Both the position numbers and the translations under genes were made by a program. This document shows positions 18,031 to 27,549 of a stretch of DNA of 64,000 nt, piece by piece. The stretch lies in contig JAXFOK010000010.1 in NCBI GenBank assembly GCA_034180415.1, forward strand, positions 5,013 through 69,012, written 5' to 3'. The notes beneath the pieces are model-generated. The model worked only from the letters and a program-made list of their open reading frames with translations, did not search any database and was not told where the DNA came from. Each line of letters begins with the position of its first letter. Positions within the stretch are counted from its first letter, which is position 1. The DNA is from CAKMMH01 sp927798255. GTDB lineage: Bacteria > Bdellovibrionota_C > UBA2361 > CAKMMH01.

Positions 18031-19572
18031 TTATACTTGAGGTTCGTCATCATCACGAGATGCCATCATCTTTTCTGTATTTCCCCTAAGCTCTGCAATA
18101 GCATTTTTTAAATATGCATTTGGAATAGTATCCCCACCTATCGGTAAAGATGGTAAATCTATTTTTAACGGGTCTACATATCTATCATTTATATAAAAAC
18201 TATAATGCAAATGAGGACCAGTTGATAAACCTGTCGATCCAACATCCCCAATATAATCTCCACGGCTTACATACTTTCCAACCTTTATATTTGAACCAAT
18301 TTTTGATAAATGCATGTAAGCAGTTTTATATTTTGAGCTATGCTGAATCTTAATCATCTTTCCAGCCCCACCATTCCAGCCAGCAAAAACAACTCGTCCA
18401 TCAGCCACACTTCTTACAGGAGTTCCTGTAGGTGCTGCAAAATCAACTCCATTATGTGGTCTTTTTGTTTTTAAAATTGGATGAAGCCTACCGTCAGAAA
18501 AAACAGAAGAAATTCTACTGAATTTCACAGGATATCTAAGCATATAATTTCCAGCAGTTTCCCCTTTTTCATTAAAATAACTCATCTTTCCACTTTTTCC
18601 CTTGTAACCAACAAGAGATAAAAATTTTCCCTGATTAATAATAGAAGCTGCCTTTATACTTCCTGCTGAAAGAAACATCCCATCATCTGTTCTTTTTTCA
18701 CTATATTTAATTGAAAATACATCACCTCGCCTTAATGATGAACGGAAAGAAACTTTTCCTGCAAATAAATCCACGAACTGGTCTATTACATCATTTGGTA
18801 TTCCTAACTTTTTTGCCTCTACTGAAAAACAACTACTAATTTTTCCTGTTACTACTCTATCTTTTTCAATAATTTTTGGTTCATAAACTTTTGCAGTAAA
18901 TGAGCCATCATCATTTAAAGTTAATGTTACCTCTTTTCCTAAAGGAAGTTTCTTTTCAATTTTATCTATCTTTCCATCTTTTTTGTAAATTTTAATAATT
19001 TCTCCAAGTCTTAAAGAAGTATAAGATTTATTAACTTTTCTTAACGCCTCATATGCTTTTAAACTTGCTTTTGTAGTATCCCCTTGTTTTAAGAAAATTT
19101 GAGTAAATGTATCACCTTGAGAAATTTTGTAATCTATATAATTTTTAGGTGTATAATTTGCCTGCAAATCCTTTGCAGTATCTTCCATACTAGCGCCAAG
19201 TTCATCTTCACTTTCATTAAATTGTAATCTTGCTAATAATTCTTCATTTGATTCATTCATTAATCTCTTTGATTCTGATTGTAAAATGCCATTTAACTCA
19301 TCATCATCATTTCTTACTAAATTAATATTTAAATTATCCAATAAATTAGAATTAATATTGCTGTCTTCTTTTAAATTTTTAAGACTAGTATTTTTACTTG
19401 ATGAATCTAAATCTTTAACGATTTGATTAGCAGCAACTTGAAAAGATTCTTTTTGAGATGAAACCGTATTTTTTAAATCAGTTTTATTATTACTAAAAGC
19501 TGAAACAAAACTCATTATCAAGCATAGCATTCCAAGCATGCAAGTTAGCTTATTATTCTTTATAAAATCCAT
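18031..19572 (-). CDS. M23 family murein endopeptidase (MepM-like)
   Basis: About 513 residues: an N-terminal membrane anchor or signal (about 10-28), a Ser/Asn-rich linker, and a LysM/OapA-like part (ISQGDTFTQIFLKQGDT...LRLGEIIKIY). A middle beta domain comes next, then the LytM catalytic domain with RPHNGVDFAAP (zinc His and Asp) and GPHLHYSFY (the HxH). All metal ligands are present, so it should be active against peptide crosslinks in the envelope. I chose ATG 19572; the longer frame begins at a TTG (19590). Probably co-transcribed with the methyltransferase. Confidence 0.9.
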   Translation of the reverse strand: MDFIKNNKLTCMLGMLCLIMSFVSAFSNNKTDLKNTVSSQKESFQVAANQIVKDLDSSSKNTSLKNLKEDSNINSNLLDNLNINLVRNDDDELNGILQSESKRLMNESNEELLARLQFNESEDELGASMEDTAKDLQANYTPKNYIDYKISQGDTFTQIFLKQGDTTKASLKAYEALRKVNKSYTSLRLGEIIKIYKKDGKIDKIEKKLPLGKEVTLTLNDDGSFTAKVYEPKIIEKDRVVTGKISSCFSVEAKKLGIPNDVIDQFVDLFAGKVSFRSSLRRGDVFSIKYSEKRTDDGMFLSAGSIKAASIINQGKFLSLVGYKGKSGKMSYFNEKGETAGNYMLRYPVKFSRISSVFSDGRLHPILKTKRPHNGVDFAAPTGTPVRSVADGRVVFAGWNGGAGKMIKIQHSSKYKTAYMHLSKIGSNIKVGKYVSRGDYIGDVGSTGLSTGPHLHYSFYINDRYVDPLKIDLPSLPIGGDTIPNAYLKNAIAELRGNTEKMMASRDDDEPQV

Positions 19573-19862
19573 AAACAAAAAACATTCCAAAAAATAAATT
19601 AATAAAAGACAGGTTTTTCAAAAAGTGTACAACACGTATGCAGCATAAAATAAAAACTGCCTTCACAAATTTAAGTAGAATAACTATTCATAAGTATAGC
19701 TATTATTTTAAAAATTAAATAGACTTAAGCACTCTTTTATAAATTTGCAAAAGATTCATACTAGAAATTTTATTAAAAATCATTTATATTTTGATTGTAA
19801 TTTATTGTTTTTATTACTTAATATGTTTGTCAATTTAAAATTTTACAAAATAAAACGCTTTT
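19573..19862. other. Divergent intergenic region
   Basis: This 290-base AT-rich gap separates the minus-strand M23 gene and the plus-strand ruvX run and should hold promoters for both. A near-palindrome, AATAACTATTCATAAGTATAG plus CTATT (about 19678-19703), could be an operator. No ORF is seen. Confidence 0.4.
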
Positions 19863-20279
19863 ATGAAAAACATACTTTCATTAGATGTTGGTGAAGCTAG
19901 AATTGGAGTTGCGATAGGATATGAAGAAACTAAAAATTGTTTCCCTTTGCAAGCAATAAAAAAAAGCGAAGCTGACATAAAAATAAAAAACATTATAAAT
20001 GAAAAGCAAATCTCACTTCTTGTTGTCGGACTTCCATTAGATGAAGATAATAATGAAACTACGACATCTCAGAAGATACGCTTATTTGCAAATAAATTAT
20101 CAAATGAAAATAAGATAAATGTTGTCTTTGTCGATGAATACTATAGCTCACAAGAAGCTATTGAAAGACTTAATTTAAAAGGCAAAGATCAAAAAACTAG
20201 AAATTCAGGCATTGTTGATTCTGTGTCTGCTACTATAATATTAGAAAGGTATTTCACAAACGAAGGTATTATAGTATAG
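19863..20279 (+). CDS. ruvX: Holliday junction resolvase-like / pre-16S rRNA nuclease YqgF
   Basis: The 138-residue protein has the RNase H-like fold. ILSLDVGEARIGVAIG at the N-terminus supplies the first catalytic Asp, LLVVGLPLDEDN follows, then FVDEYYSSQEA and the final VDSVSATIILERYF block. The length is typical of YqgF/RuvX. In E. coli it trims the 5' end of 16S rRNA; a Holliday junction role has also been proposed. It is the first of a plus-strand group with mltG next, an order frequent in bacteria. Confidence 0.93.
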   Translation: MKNILSLDVGEARIGVAIGYEETKNCFPLQAIKKSEADIKIKNIINEKQISLLVVGLPLDEDNNETTTSQKIRLFANKLSNENKINVVFVDEYYSSQEAIERLNLKGKDQKTRNSGIVDSVSATIILERYFTNEGIIV

Positions 20280-20328
20280 ATAAAATATATAATTAAATTG
20301 TTATTTTTAAATTTTTAAAGTTTTTATT

Positions 20329-21324
20329 ATGAAACCAATTGTTAAAATTATTTTATTGTTTGTTATTCCAATTCTTTCAGCAGTATTTACTTACTTTATA
20401 TTACATTTACTACTTTTAACTCCCTATAATTCAAAATCAACTGAAACAAAGCTTATTATAGTTTCAAAAGATGCTAAACAAACTGGGAAAATATTAGAAA
20501 ATGAAAAGATTATAAAAAATTGGTGGAGTTTTTATATAATATCCAAAATCCGTTCTTTGAAACGCCCGCTAATTGCAGGTGAATTTGAGCTTTCGCCCTC
20601 AATGACCCCACTTCAGATAGTAAAAAAAATTAATAATGGCGAATTAAAGTTTAGAGAATTAGTAATTTCAGCAGGAGATACTATTACAAATGTAATTGAT
20701 AAACTTTCAAACATTGGTATTGAAAACAGACAAGCACTTGAAGATAAATTCTATAATAAAAATTATATTATAAAATTAGGAATCCCAAGTGGAAATCTTG
20801 AAGGATATATGTTTCCAGCTATTTACACATTTTCATTTCCAATAACTACAGAAGAAATTTTAAAAAAAATTATCACTGAAGGGAATAAACATTGGTTATC
20901 TATATATGATGACCAAACAGCATCTCTAAAAATGGATAAAAGACAAATTCTTATTTTAGCTTCAATCATAGAAAAAGAATGTATAGAACTTGGTGCGCCA
21001 AGAGACCAGCTAACATTAAGAAGCATTTCATCTGTATATCATAATAGGTTAAAAAGAGGACTTCCTCTAAATGCAATATCTACTATATATTATTTTGATC
21101 CAAACGCACCACGTCCATTAAACGATGAAAGCAAGAAAAAATATTCACCATTTAATACTTTTGCAAATACTGGGTTACCACCTGCACCTATATGCTCACC
21201 TAGCAACACCGCTATAAAAGCAGCTCTTTATCCAACAAGTGATAAATATATTACATTCTCATTTGATGCTGAACATAGAGGTATTATATTTGAAAATGAA
21301 ACTATAATTCCAAATGCAAAGTAA
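20329..21324 (+). CDS. mltG: Endolytic murein transglycosylase MltG
   Basis: The 331-residue protein has an N-terminal membrane anchor (about 5-27), a LysM-like region, then the YceG fold with LEGYMFPAIYTF and ILASIIEKE (the last Glu is the expected catalytic acid), NRLKRGLPL and NTGLPPAPICSP. It cuts nascent glycan strands and so sets their length during elongation. It overlaps the next gene by 11 bases, suggesting translational coupling. Confidence 0.94.
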   Translation: MKPIVKIILLFVIPILSAVFTYFILHLLLLTPYNSKSTETKLIIVSKDAKQTGKILENEKIIKNWWSFYIISKIRSLKRPLIAGEFELSPSMTPLQIVKKINNGELKFRELVISAGDTITNVIDKLSNIGIENRQALEDKFYNKNYIIKLGIPSGNLEGYMFPAIYTFSFPITTEEILKKIITEGNKHWLSIYDDQTASLKMDKRQILILASIIEKECIELGAPRDQLTLRSISSVYHNRLKRGLPLNAISTIYYFDPNAPRPLNDESKKKYSPFNTFANTGLPPAPICSPSNTAIKAALYPTSDKYITFSFDAEHRGIIFENETIIPNAK

Positions 21325-22831
21325 TTTAAATTTAAAAATTAAAAAATTCATTAAAAATTTATATTTTAAAGATTTTTGCAAAAAATTTTATTATATATTT
21401 TTAACATCAACATTAATTTTTAGTATTATCTTAGTCTTAAAATTTATAATTTTTGACACCAAAACTTATTATTTAAAAGTTTTATTAATTTTTATTACTA
21501 TAAATTTAATTTTAATTACTTTATTATTAATATTTTCATATTTAAGAAAAAACAAATTAAAACTAAAAATTAATGACCATTTTACCCTTAAAGATAGGCT
21601 CAATAGTTATTTAGAATCTTTAAAAAATAATGATAAACAAAAAACATTATTCTTAGAAAAGCAACTCATTCTTTTATTTGATCAAAAAAGATTAACAACT
21701 TTTGAAAAACTAAAAATAACTAAATTTGACTTTATGATATATTTTTTTACTCTTATGTTTTTATCATTCTCAATTAAAATATATCCTAATTCCCCATTAA
21801 ATAATGATTCCATCGAAAAATTAAATAAGCTTAAAAATGAAATTACAAAAGATGATACAATTAATAATGACATAAAAGACTCATCATTAGACTTAATAAA
21901 TAACCTGAAAAATGAAATCAAACCTAAAGATGCAATAAATGAAATTGAAAAATTTGAGCAAACATTAGAAGAAAATTTAGAAAACAATGACCAAACAAAC
22001 AAGAACACAAAAGAAAATAATAGTGAAAATAACAACAATGATAATCAAAACACAGATAATAATAACATCAATAATGGCTCTAATAACAATATTAACGACA
22101 ATAAAGAGAATAATACTAATAATAAAGATACTAACCAACAAGATAATGACTTAAGCAATCAGCAAGATAATGTTAATAATAAATTGGACAGTAATAACAA
22201 CAATTCAAATGATAATACCAACAAAAATATTAAAAACTTACAAGCTGAATTAAAAAATATTAAAAAAGAATTAGAAAATTTACAAAATCACATTGATAAA
22301 TTAAATAAGAAATCAAAAAAACAAGATAACATCCAAACAAATAAAACTACTAATGAAAATAACAAAGAAAGCAATGACGAAAACATAAATAACGATAATT
22401 TAAATGATAAAAATAACTCTGAAAATAAAAACGAAAATATTGATGAAAAAAATATTAACGCTAACAATTCAAACAATAACTTAAATGAAAATAAAAACGA
22501 TAGTATAGATGACAAATTTAATGATAAATCAAAAAATGACAAAAACAATAAAGACTCAAATGGAATTCCCGATGGAGCAAGCTTAGACGGTGACACAAAA
22601 ACAAAAAATACTAACAATAAAAATATAAATCCAAAATTTAAAGATGAAAAAATTAAAAATGACGATAAAAATATTGATGAAGAAAATCTCATCGATACTG
22701 AGTCAACAGACGACGATGAAATTACTTTAAATACTAAGCTTGAGCGCTTAAAACTTAATGATAAGAAAACTCAAGGAGAAGAAAAAATAAGAATACCTCT
22801 TGAATATCAAGATATTTTAAAAGATAATTAA
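21314..22831 (+). CDS. Asn/Asp/Lys-rich membrane protein paired with MoxR
   Basis: The 505-residue protein has two N-terminal membrane helices (about 26-46 and 54-80), a charged loop (HFTLKDRLNSYLESL), another membrane segment near 137-155, then 300 residues of low-complexity Asn/Asp/Lys/Glu sequence with a coiled-coil patch (NIKKELENLQNHIDKLNKK). The N-terminal layout resembles membrane proteins (DUF4175-like) that accompany MoxR ATPases in Bat-type operons. It overlaps mltG and stops 8 bases before moxR, which supports a joint envelope role. The low-complexity part may partly reflect AT-rich drift. Confidence 0.7.
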   Translation: MQSNLNLKIKKFIKNLYFKDFCKKFYYIFLTSTLIFSIILVLKFIIFDTKTYYLKVLLIFITINLILITLLLIFSYLRKNKLKLKINDHFTLKDRLNSYLESLKNNDKQKTLFLEKQLILLFDQKRLTTFEKLKITKFDFMIYFFTLMFLSFSIKIYPNSPLNNDSIEKLNKLKNEITKDDTINNDIKDSSLDLINNLKNEIKPKDAINEIEKFEQTLEENLENNDQTNKNTKENNSENNNNDNQNTDNNNINNGSNNNINDNKENNTNNKDTNQQDNDLSNQQDNVNNKLDSNNNNSNDNTNKNIKNLQAELKNIKKELENLQNHIDKLNKKSKKQDNIQTNKTTNENNKESNDENINNDNLNDKNNSENKNENIDEKNINANNSNNNLNENKNDSIDDKFNDKSKNDKNNKDSNGIPDGASLDGDTKTKNTNNKNINPKFKDEKIKNDDKNIDEENLIDTESTDDDEITLNTKLERLKLNDKKTQGEEKIRIPLEYQDILKDN

Positions 22832-22838
22832 ACTTGAT

Positions 22839-23834
22839 ATGGAAAATTCAAATAATAATCTAGAAAATAGAGTTCAAAATTTTAGAAATAATTTTTTTAA
22901 AATATCACAAGAAGTACAAAAATGTATTGTCGGAATGGAAGATATTGTAACTACCACTCTTTCATCAATTTTTGCAAATGGTCATGTACTCCTTGAAGGA
23001 GTACCTGGACTTGGAAAGACTTTACTTGTTAAAACTATTTCAAAAGTTTTAAACTTAGAATTTAAACGAATTCAATTTACCCCCGACTTAATGCCAACTG
23101 ATTTAACAGGAACTTTGATTTTATCTGAAGATGAAAATAAAAAAAGAGATTTCACATTTAAACGTGGTCCAATATTCTCACATATCGTACTTGCAGATGA
23201 AATTAATAGAACAACCCCCAAAACTCAATCTGCACTTCTTGAGGCTATGGAAGAAAGACAAGTTTCAAGCTTTGATACAACTTATAAATTAAAAGAACCT
23301 TTTTTTGTACTTGCAACACAAAACCCAATAGAGCTTGAAGGTACCTACCCACTACCAGAAGCACAACTAGACAGATTCTTAACAAAATTAATCTTAAAAT
23401 ATCCTGCTCCTGATTGTTTAAAGGAAATTATTCAAAGAACTACCGGAAATGATGAAACAAAATTAGAGTCCCTATTTAAAGATCCAATTAAAGAAATTTT
23501 TGAAATGAAACTATTAGTAAAAGAAGTTATTATTTCAAACTCTCTTTTAGATATTGTAATAAAAATGATAGAAGCATTAAATCCTACAAGTAAATTTGCA
23601 ACTTCAAAAGTAAAAAATTATGTATCATTTCCTCCTGGGCCAAGAGGAGTACAATCTCTTATAATGCTTTCTAAAGTTTTTGCACTTTTAGATGGAAGAA
23701 TAAATATTTCATTTGATGATATTAAGAAAGCTTTTTTACCGACATTAAGACATAGGTTGATTTTAAATTTTCAAGCAGATACTGATAATGTTACATCGGA
23801 CGATGTTCTATTAGAAATTATAACAACTAAATAA
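22839..23834 (+). CDS. MoxR family AAA+ ATPase
   Basis: The 331-residue protein has Walker A GVPGLGKTLLVK (near residue 54), Walker B HIVLADEINRTTPKTQSALLEAM in pieces, sensor 1 VLATQNPIELEGTYPLPEAQLDRF in pieces and an arginine-rich lid (PPGPRGVQSL). This is the standard MoxR form. These ATPases act as chaperone-like factors for partners with von Willebrand A domains and for envelope stress responses. No DUF58 or VWA gene follows here, which is unusual. The partner is probably the membrane protein just upstream. Confidence 0.92.
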   Translation: MENSNNNLENRVQNFRNNFFKISQEVQKCIVGMEDIVTTTLSSIFANGHVLLEGVPGLGKTLLVKTISKVLNLEFKRIQFTPDLMPTDLTGTLILSEDENKKRDFTFKRGPIFSHIVLADEINRTTPKTQSALLEAMEERQVSSFDTTYKLKEPFFVLATQNPIELEGTYPLPEAQLDRFLTKLILKYPAPDCLKEIIQRTTGNDETKLESLFKDPIKEIFEMKLLVKEVIISNSLLDIVIKMIEALNPTSKFATSKVKNYVSFPPGPRGVQSLIMLSKVFALLDGRINISFDDIKKAFLPTLRHRLILNFQADTDNVTSDDVLLEIITTK

Positions 23835-23871
23835 TAAAGATTTTTTAATTTTGATTAAGGTAAGGAGAAGA

Positions 23872-24726
23872 ATGACGGTTATTAATTTTACAAAAATGCA
23901 TGGTATTGGAAATGATTATGTTTATATAAATGATACTGAAAGTATAATTAAAAACCCAAATGAACTTTCAAAAAAAATTAGTGATAGACATTTCGGTATT
24001 GGAAGTGATGGGCTAATTTTAATTAGAAATTCAGATATTGCAGATTTTAAGATGTCAATGTTTAATGCAGATGGTAGTGAAGCGCAAATGTGCGGAAATG
24101 GCATTAGATGTGTTGCAAAATACGTATATGATAATAAATTAACAAATAAAAAATCATTAAAAATTGAGACACTTGCTGGCATAAAAACTTTAGAATTAAA
24201 TGTTCAGGATGGACAAGTTTTTGAAGTTACAGTTGATATGGGAGAACCTATTTTAGAGCCAAGAAAAATTCCAGTTAATTCAAACTTAAAAGAATTTATC
24301 AATCAAGAAATAAAAGTTAATGATACAAATTATTTTGCTACATGTGTTTCAATGGGAAATCCACATACAATAATTTTTGTTAAAGATGTTGACAAATTTC
24401 GAGTATGTGAAATAGGAAAAGAAATAGAAAATAATAAAGAGCTTTTTCCTCAAAAAACAAATGTTGAGTTTATAGAGGTTTTAGATGCACACAATTTAAG
24501 AATGAGAGTATGGGAGCGAGGCTCAGGAGAAACTCTTGCTTGCGGAACAGGGGCGTGCGCATCCCTAGTTGCAGGTCATTTAAATAATTTGTGCAAATCT
24601 CAAGCTTTTGTATATTTAAAAGGTGGTATTTTAAATATAAAATGGGATAAAAAAACTAATCATATTTTTTTAACAGGTGGCGCAACAAAGGTTTTTGATG
24701 GTAATTTCACAATTAATGAAGAATAA
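23872..24726 (+). CDS. dapF: Diaminopimelate epimerase
   Basis: About 284 residues. FTKMHGIGNDYVYI at the start, AQMCGNGIRCVAKY with the first catalytic Cys and ETLACGTGACASLVAG with the second are all present, so it should interconvert LL- and meso-diaminopimelate for lysine and peptidoglycan. I chose ATG 23872 because AAGGAGA lies just upstream; a TTG at 23851 would add seven residues. It is followed by dapL, giving two consecutive steps of the aminotransferase variant of the pathway. Confidence 0.95.
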   Translation: MTVINFTKMHGIGNDYVYINDTESIIKNPNELSKKISDRHFGIGSDGLILIRNSDIADFKMSMFNADGSEAQMCGNGIRCVAKYVYDNKLTNKKSLKIETLAGIKTLELNVQDGQVFEVTVDMGEPILEPRKIPVNSNLKEFINQEIKVNDTNYFATCVSMGNPHTIIFVKDVDKFRVCEIGKEIENNKELFPQKTNVEFIEVLDAHNLRMRVWERGSGETLACGTGACASLVAGHLNNLCKSQAFVYLKGGILNIKWDKKTNHIFLTGGATKVFDGNFTINEE

Positions 24727-24787
24727 ATGATATACTTATTAAATATTTTTTAATAAATTAATTTGTTTAATGGAGTAATATAAAAAG

Positions 24788-26020
24788 ATGCTTTTATCAA
24801 ACGAAAATCATACTAAACTACAAACGAATTATTTATTTGCACAAGTTGCAAGTAAAGTTAAAGCCTTTAAAGAAGCTAATCCAAATAAAAATGTAATTAG
24901 CTTAGGAATTGGTGATGTTACTCAGCCGCTTGCCCCTTCCTGTATAGAAGCTATGCAAAAGGCTGTTGCTGATATGTCCAAAGCCGAAACTTTTAAAGGT
25001 TATCCTGAATATGAAGGATATGATTTTCTATTAGAAAAAATCGCAAAATATGACTATCAAGATAGAGGCGTTAATATTGATACGAAAGAAATATTCATTT
25101 CAGATGGAGCAAAATCTGACACCGCAAACATTCAAGAACTTTTTTCAAATGATGCAAAGGTCGCAGTCCTTGACCCAGTATACCCAGTGTATGTCGATAG
25201 TAATGTTATGGCAGGACGCGCAGGTGAATTTAAAAATGGTAGATGGTCAAATATTGTATATCTTGAATGTAAAGAAGAAAATGGTTTCATTCCAGCACTT
25301 CCAAATGAAAAAGTTGATATCATATATTTATGTTACCCAAACAACCCTACAGGAACTGTATTAACCAAAGATGAATTACAAAAATTTGTTGACTATGCAC
25401 TCAAAAATGAAAGCCTAATTTTATTTGATGCTGCGTATGAAGCATTTATTAGAGAAGATAATATCCCTCATAGTATTTATGAAATTAAAGATGCAGATAA
25501 AGTTGCAATTGAATTTAAAAGTTTCTCAAAAACTGCTGGTTTTACAGGTGTAAGATGTGCATACACTGTTATTCCAAATGAGCTGGCAATTTTTGATAAG
25601 ACAACAAATAATTTAGTAAATTTAAATAGACTTTGGTACAGAAGACAAGCAACAAAATTTAACGGCGTTTCTTATATTACTCAAAGAGGGGCTGAAGCTA
25701 TATACTCAGAAAATGGAAGAAAAGAAATTAATAATACTATTAATTATTATCTTGAAAATGCTAAGATTTTAAAAAACACATTAGAAGATTCAGGATTAAC
25801 TGTATATGGCGGCGTAAATTCTCCTTATCTTTGGGTTAAAACAATTGATAATATGACTTCATGGGAATTCTTTGATTATCTATTAAATAATTTTTATATA
25901 GTTGGAACTCCTGGAAGTGGATTTGGAAAAGCAGGAGAAGGCTTTTTTAGATTTACCTCTTTTGCAAGCAGAGAAAAAACTATTGAAGCATCAAATAGAT
26001 TAAAATTACTAAAAAAATAA
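24788..26020 (+). CDS. dapL: LL-diaminopimelate aminotransferase
   Basis: The 410-residue class I PLP aminotransferase has VISLGIGDVTQPL, GYPEYEGYDFL, FISDGAKSDTANIQ, YLCYPNNPTGTVL and the PLP lysine in FKSFSKTAGFTGVRC. These, with the length, are specific to DapL rather than general aspartate aminotransferases. DapL makes LL-diaminopimelate directly from tetrahydrodipicolinate, bypassing the succinylase/acetylase steps. The next step is dapF, which is 61 bases upstream in the same direction. Confidence 0.95.
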   Translation: MLLSNENHTKLQTNYLFAQVASKVKAFKEANPNKNVISLGIGDVTQPLAPSCIEAMQKAVADMSKAETFKGYPEYEGYDFLLEKIAKYDYQDRGVNIDTKEIFISDGAKSDTANIQELFSNDAKVAVLDPVYPVYVDSNVMAGRAGEFKNGRWSNIVYLECKEENGFIPALPNEKVDIIYLCYPNNPTGTVLTKDELQKFVDYALKNESLILFDAAYEAFIREDNIPHSIYEIKDADKVAIEFKSFSKTAGFTGVRCAYTVIPNELAIFDKTTNNLVNLNRLWYRRQATKFNGVSYITQRGAEAIYSENGRKEINNTINYYLENAKILKNTLEDSGLTVYGGVNSPYLWVKTIDNMTSWEFFDYLLNNFYIVGTPGSGFGKAGEGFFRFTSFASREKTIEASNRLKLLKK

Positions 26021-26029
26021 TATTATATA

Positions 26030-26299
26030 GGTGACAGCGTAAATTGTATTTGTATATCAGCTACCAGATACCTATAACCAGATTTTCTGCACTCTGATAC
26101 CAGCTTACCTAAAACCTGCTTTCTGCTATCAGCATACCAGCTGACCAGATACCTGATTACTTGATTTAAATTATAGGAAAAAAGGCTTGAGATTTATAAA
26201 ACTTTTTTCAAGCCTTTTTCTTCTATATTAAAATCTTTTTGCATCCGCATCAGCCATGAGCTACCTGCAACCAGCCTCCAGCTTACCTGATACCAGAAT
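26030..26299. repeat. Scrambled short repeats (ACCAGCT / GATACC words)
   Basis: Between dapL and the protease gene, the words CAGCTTACC, ACCAGATACC, GATACCAG and CAGCTGACC recur many times in changing order (about 26048-26165 and 26240-26298), separated by a terminator. The composition is unlike the AT-rich surroundings and there is no ORF. It looks like a degenerate tandem-repeat array. Confidence 0.6.
26178..26222. terminator. Terminator between dapL and the protease gene
   Basis: AAAAAAGGCTTGA (26178-26190) pairs with TCAAGCCTTTTT (26208-26219), a 12-bp stem with A and T runs on its two sides. It can therefore work for both convergent genes. Confidence 0.8.
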
Positions 26300-27379
26300 T
26301 TAATCAAATATTCCTGGAATATGATCTTCTAAGAACTCAATATTTTCTTTAGAATTTATTCTTGACCACCAAGAATTTTCAGCCTTTGCATAATAACCAC
26401 AGTAATCATCATCTCCATAAGATGTTGTACCAAAAAGTCTCCATGAACCATCTTCATACACTGCAAGTGGTCCACCAGAATCACCATTACATGTATTTGA
26501 TTCACCAAACTTACTACTATAAGCAATATATATTCCTGACTGCGTCGTTTTTGAAATTGTTGCAAAACCACCATAAAAACCAACTATATAAGGCTTAAAA
26601 TTTGCAATTCCATGACCTATCATGACAGAAATTTCATTTTTACTAGGTTTATAATTTTTACTAACAAGTTTAAAAGGTGAATATGATGCCACTTCTTTAA
26701 TATATATTAGTGAAATATCACCTTTTTCACTATCACCATTATATGCTGGGTTTACGTACCATTTTGTTGCATTGTATTTTTTTCCAGCAAAAGATACCTT
26801 AACACTTTTTATTTTGTCTCCATCATCAAAACAATGAGCAGCAGAAAGAAAAACATTTGGTGCAATAAGTGTTCCAGAACAAATACCTTCATTTTCATTA
26901 TTTATATTAATTAATATTTTGCCAACTACGCTTTCTGATAAATTATTACATTTTACACCATTAAGAATTTTATATTTTAAATTGTTCGCTTCGAATATCT
27001 CACAAGCAATTTTTCCAGTTTTATAATTTTTGCATTGTTTAACTTGTTTAAATACTTTTTTGAATTTTATATACTTTGAATAATAAGACCTTCTTGATTT
27101 TAAACTTGTAGCACTTAAATATTTCACGCGATTATTATCTCTTTTTTTCTTAAATGTATTAAGTTTATTATTAATATCATAAAAAACTAGACTACCATCA
27201 TTACGCGTTTGAGCTAGCTTAGTACCATCAACATAGTAAAGACATAGGAACTTTGTGTCAGATATCTCCGAGACTTTCAATACATCCTTATTTGTTAAGG
27301 CATATGAATTGCTAAGATTAAAAACAATTACAGTTAAAAGGAAAGCTAATATATATTGAATTTTAAATTTCGTTTTCAT
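26300..27379 (-). CDS. Secreted trypsin-like serine protease (S1)
   Basis: The 359-residue protein begins with a signal peptide (about 1-27, ending NSYA). A 100-residue N-terminal extension follows, then a chymotrypsin fold: SGTLIAPNVFLSAAHC (catalytic His), GDISLIYI (catalytic Asp) and NTCNGDSGGPLAV (catalytic Ser). All three are present. It has an even set of Cys residues that could form disulphides, fitting export to periplasm or outside. Such proteases are common in predatory or host-associated bacteria, but nothing here fixes the substrate. Confidence 0.9.
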   Translation of the reverse strand: MKTKFKIQYILAFLLTVIVFNLSNSYALTNKDVLKVSEISDTKFLCLYYVDGTKLAQTRNDGSLVFYDINNKLNTFKKKRDNNRVKYLSATSLKSRRSYYSKYIKFKKVFKQVKQCKNYKTGKIACEIFEANNLKYKILNGVKCNNLSESVVGKILININNENEGICSGTLIAPNVFLSAAHCFDDGDKIKSVKVSFAGKKYNATKWYVNPAYNGDSEKGDISLIYIKEVASYSPFKLVSKNYKPSKNEISVMIGHGIANFKPYIVGFYGGFATISKTTQSGIYIAYSSKFGESNTCNGDSGGPLAVYEDGSWRLFGTTSYGDDDYCGYYAKAENSWWSRINSKENIEFLEDHIPGIFD

Positions 27380-27549
27380 AACAAAAAAATCGAAAAAAAA
27401 CTAATAAAACTTTAACAACCGACTCTCTTTAGTTTTATAATAACATTAACTAATTAATATTTATAACAAAACTTAAATTTTTCAAAGAGATAAAATAAAG
27501 AAAACATTTTTTACTAAAGTTTTTTTTAATTTTTACGATATTTACTCTT

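Noticed and set aside
22288..22692. 134-codon Ser/Leu/Phe-rich frame opposite the Asn-rich protein
   Set aside because: It is the antisense shadow of the low-complexity Asn/Asp/Lys codons.
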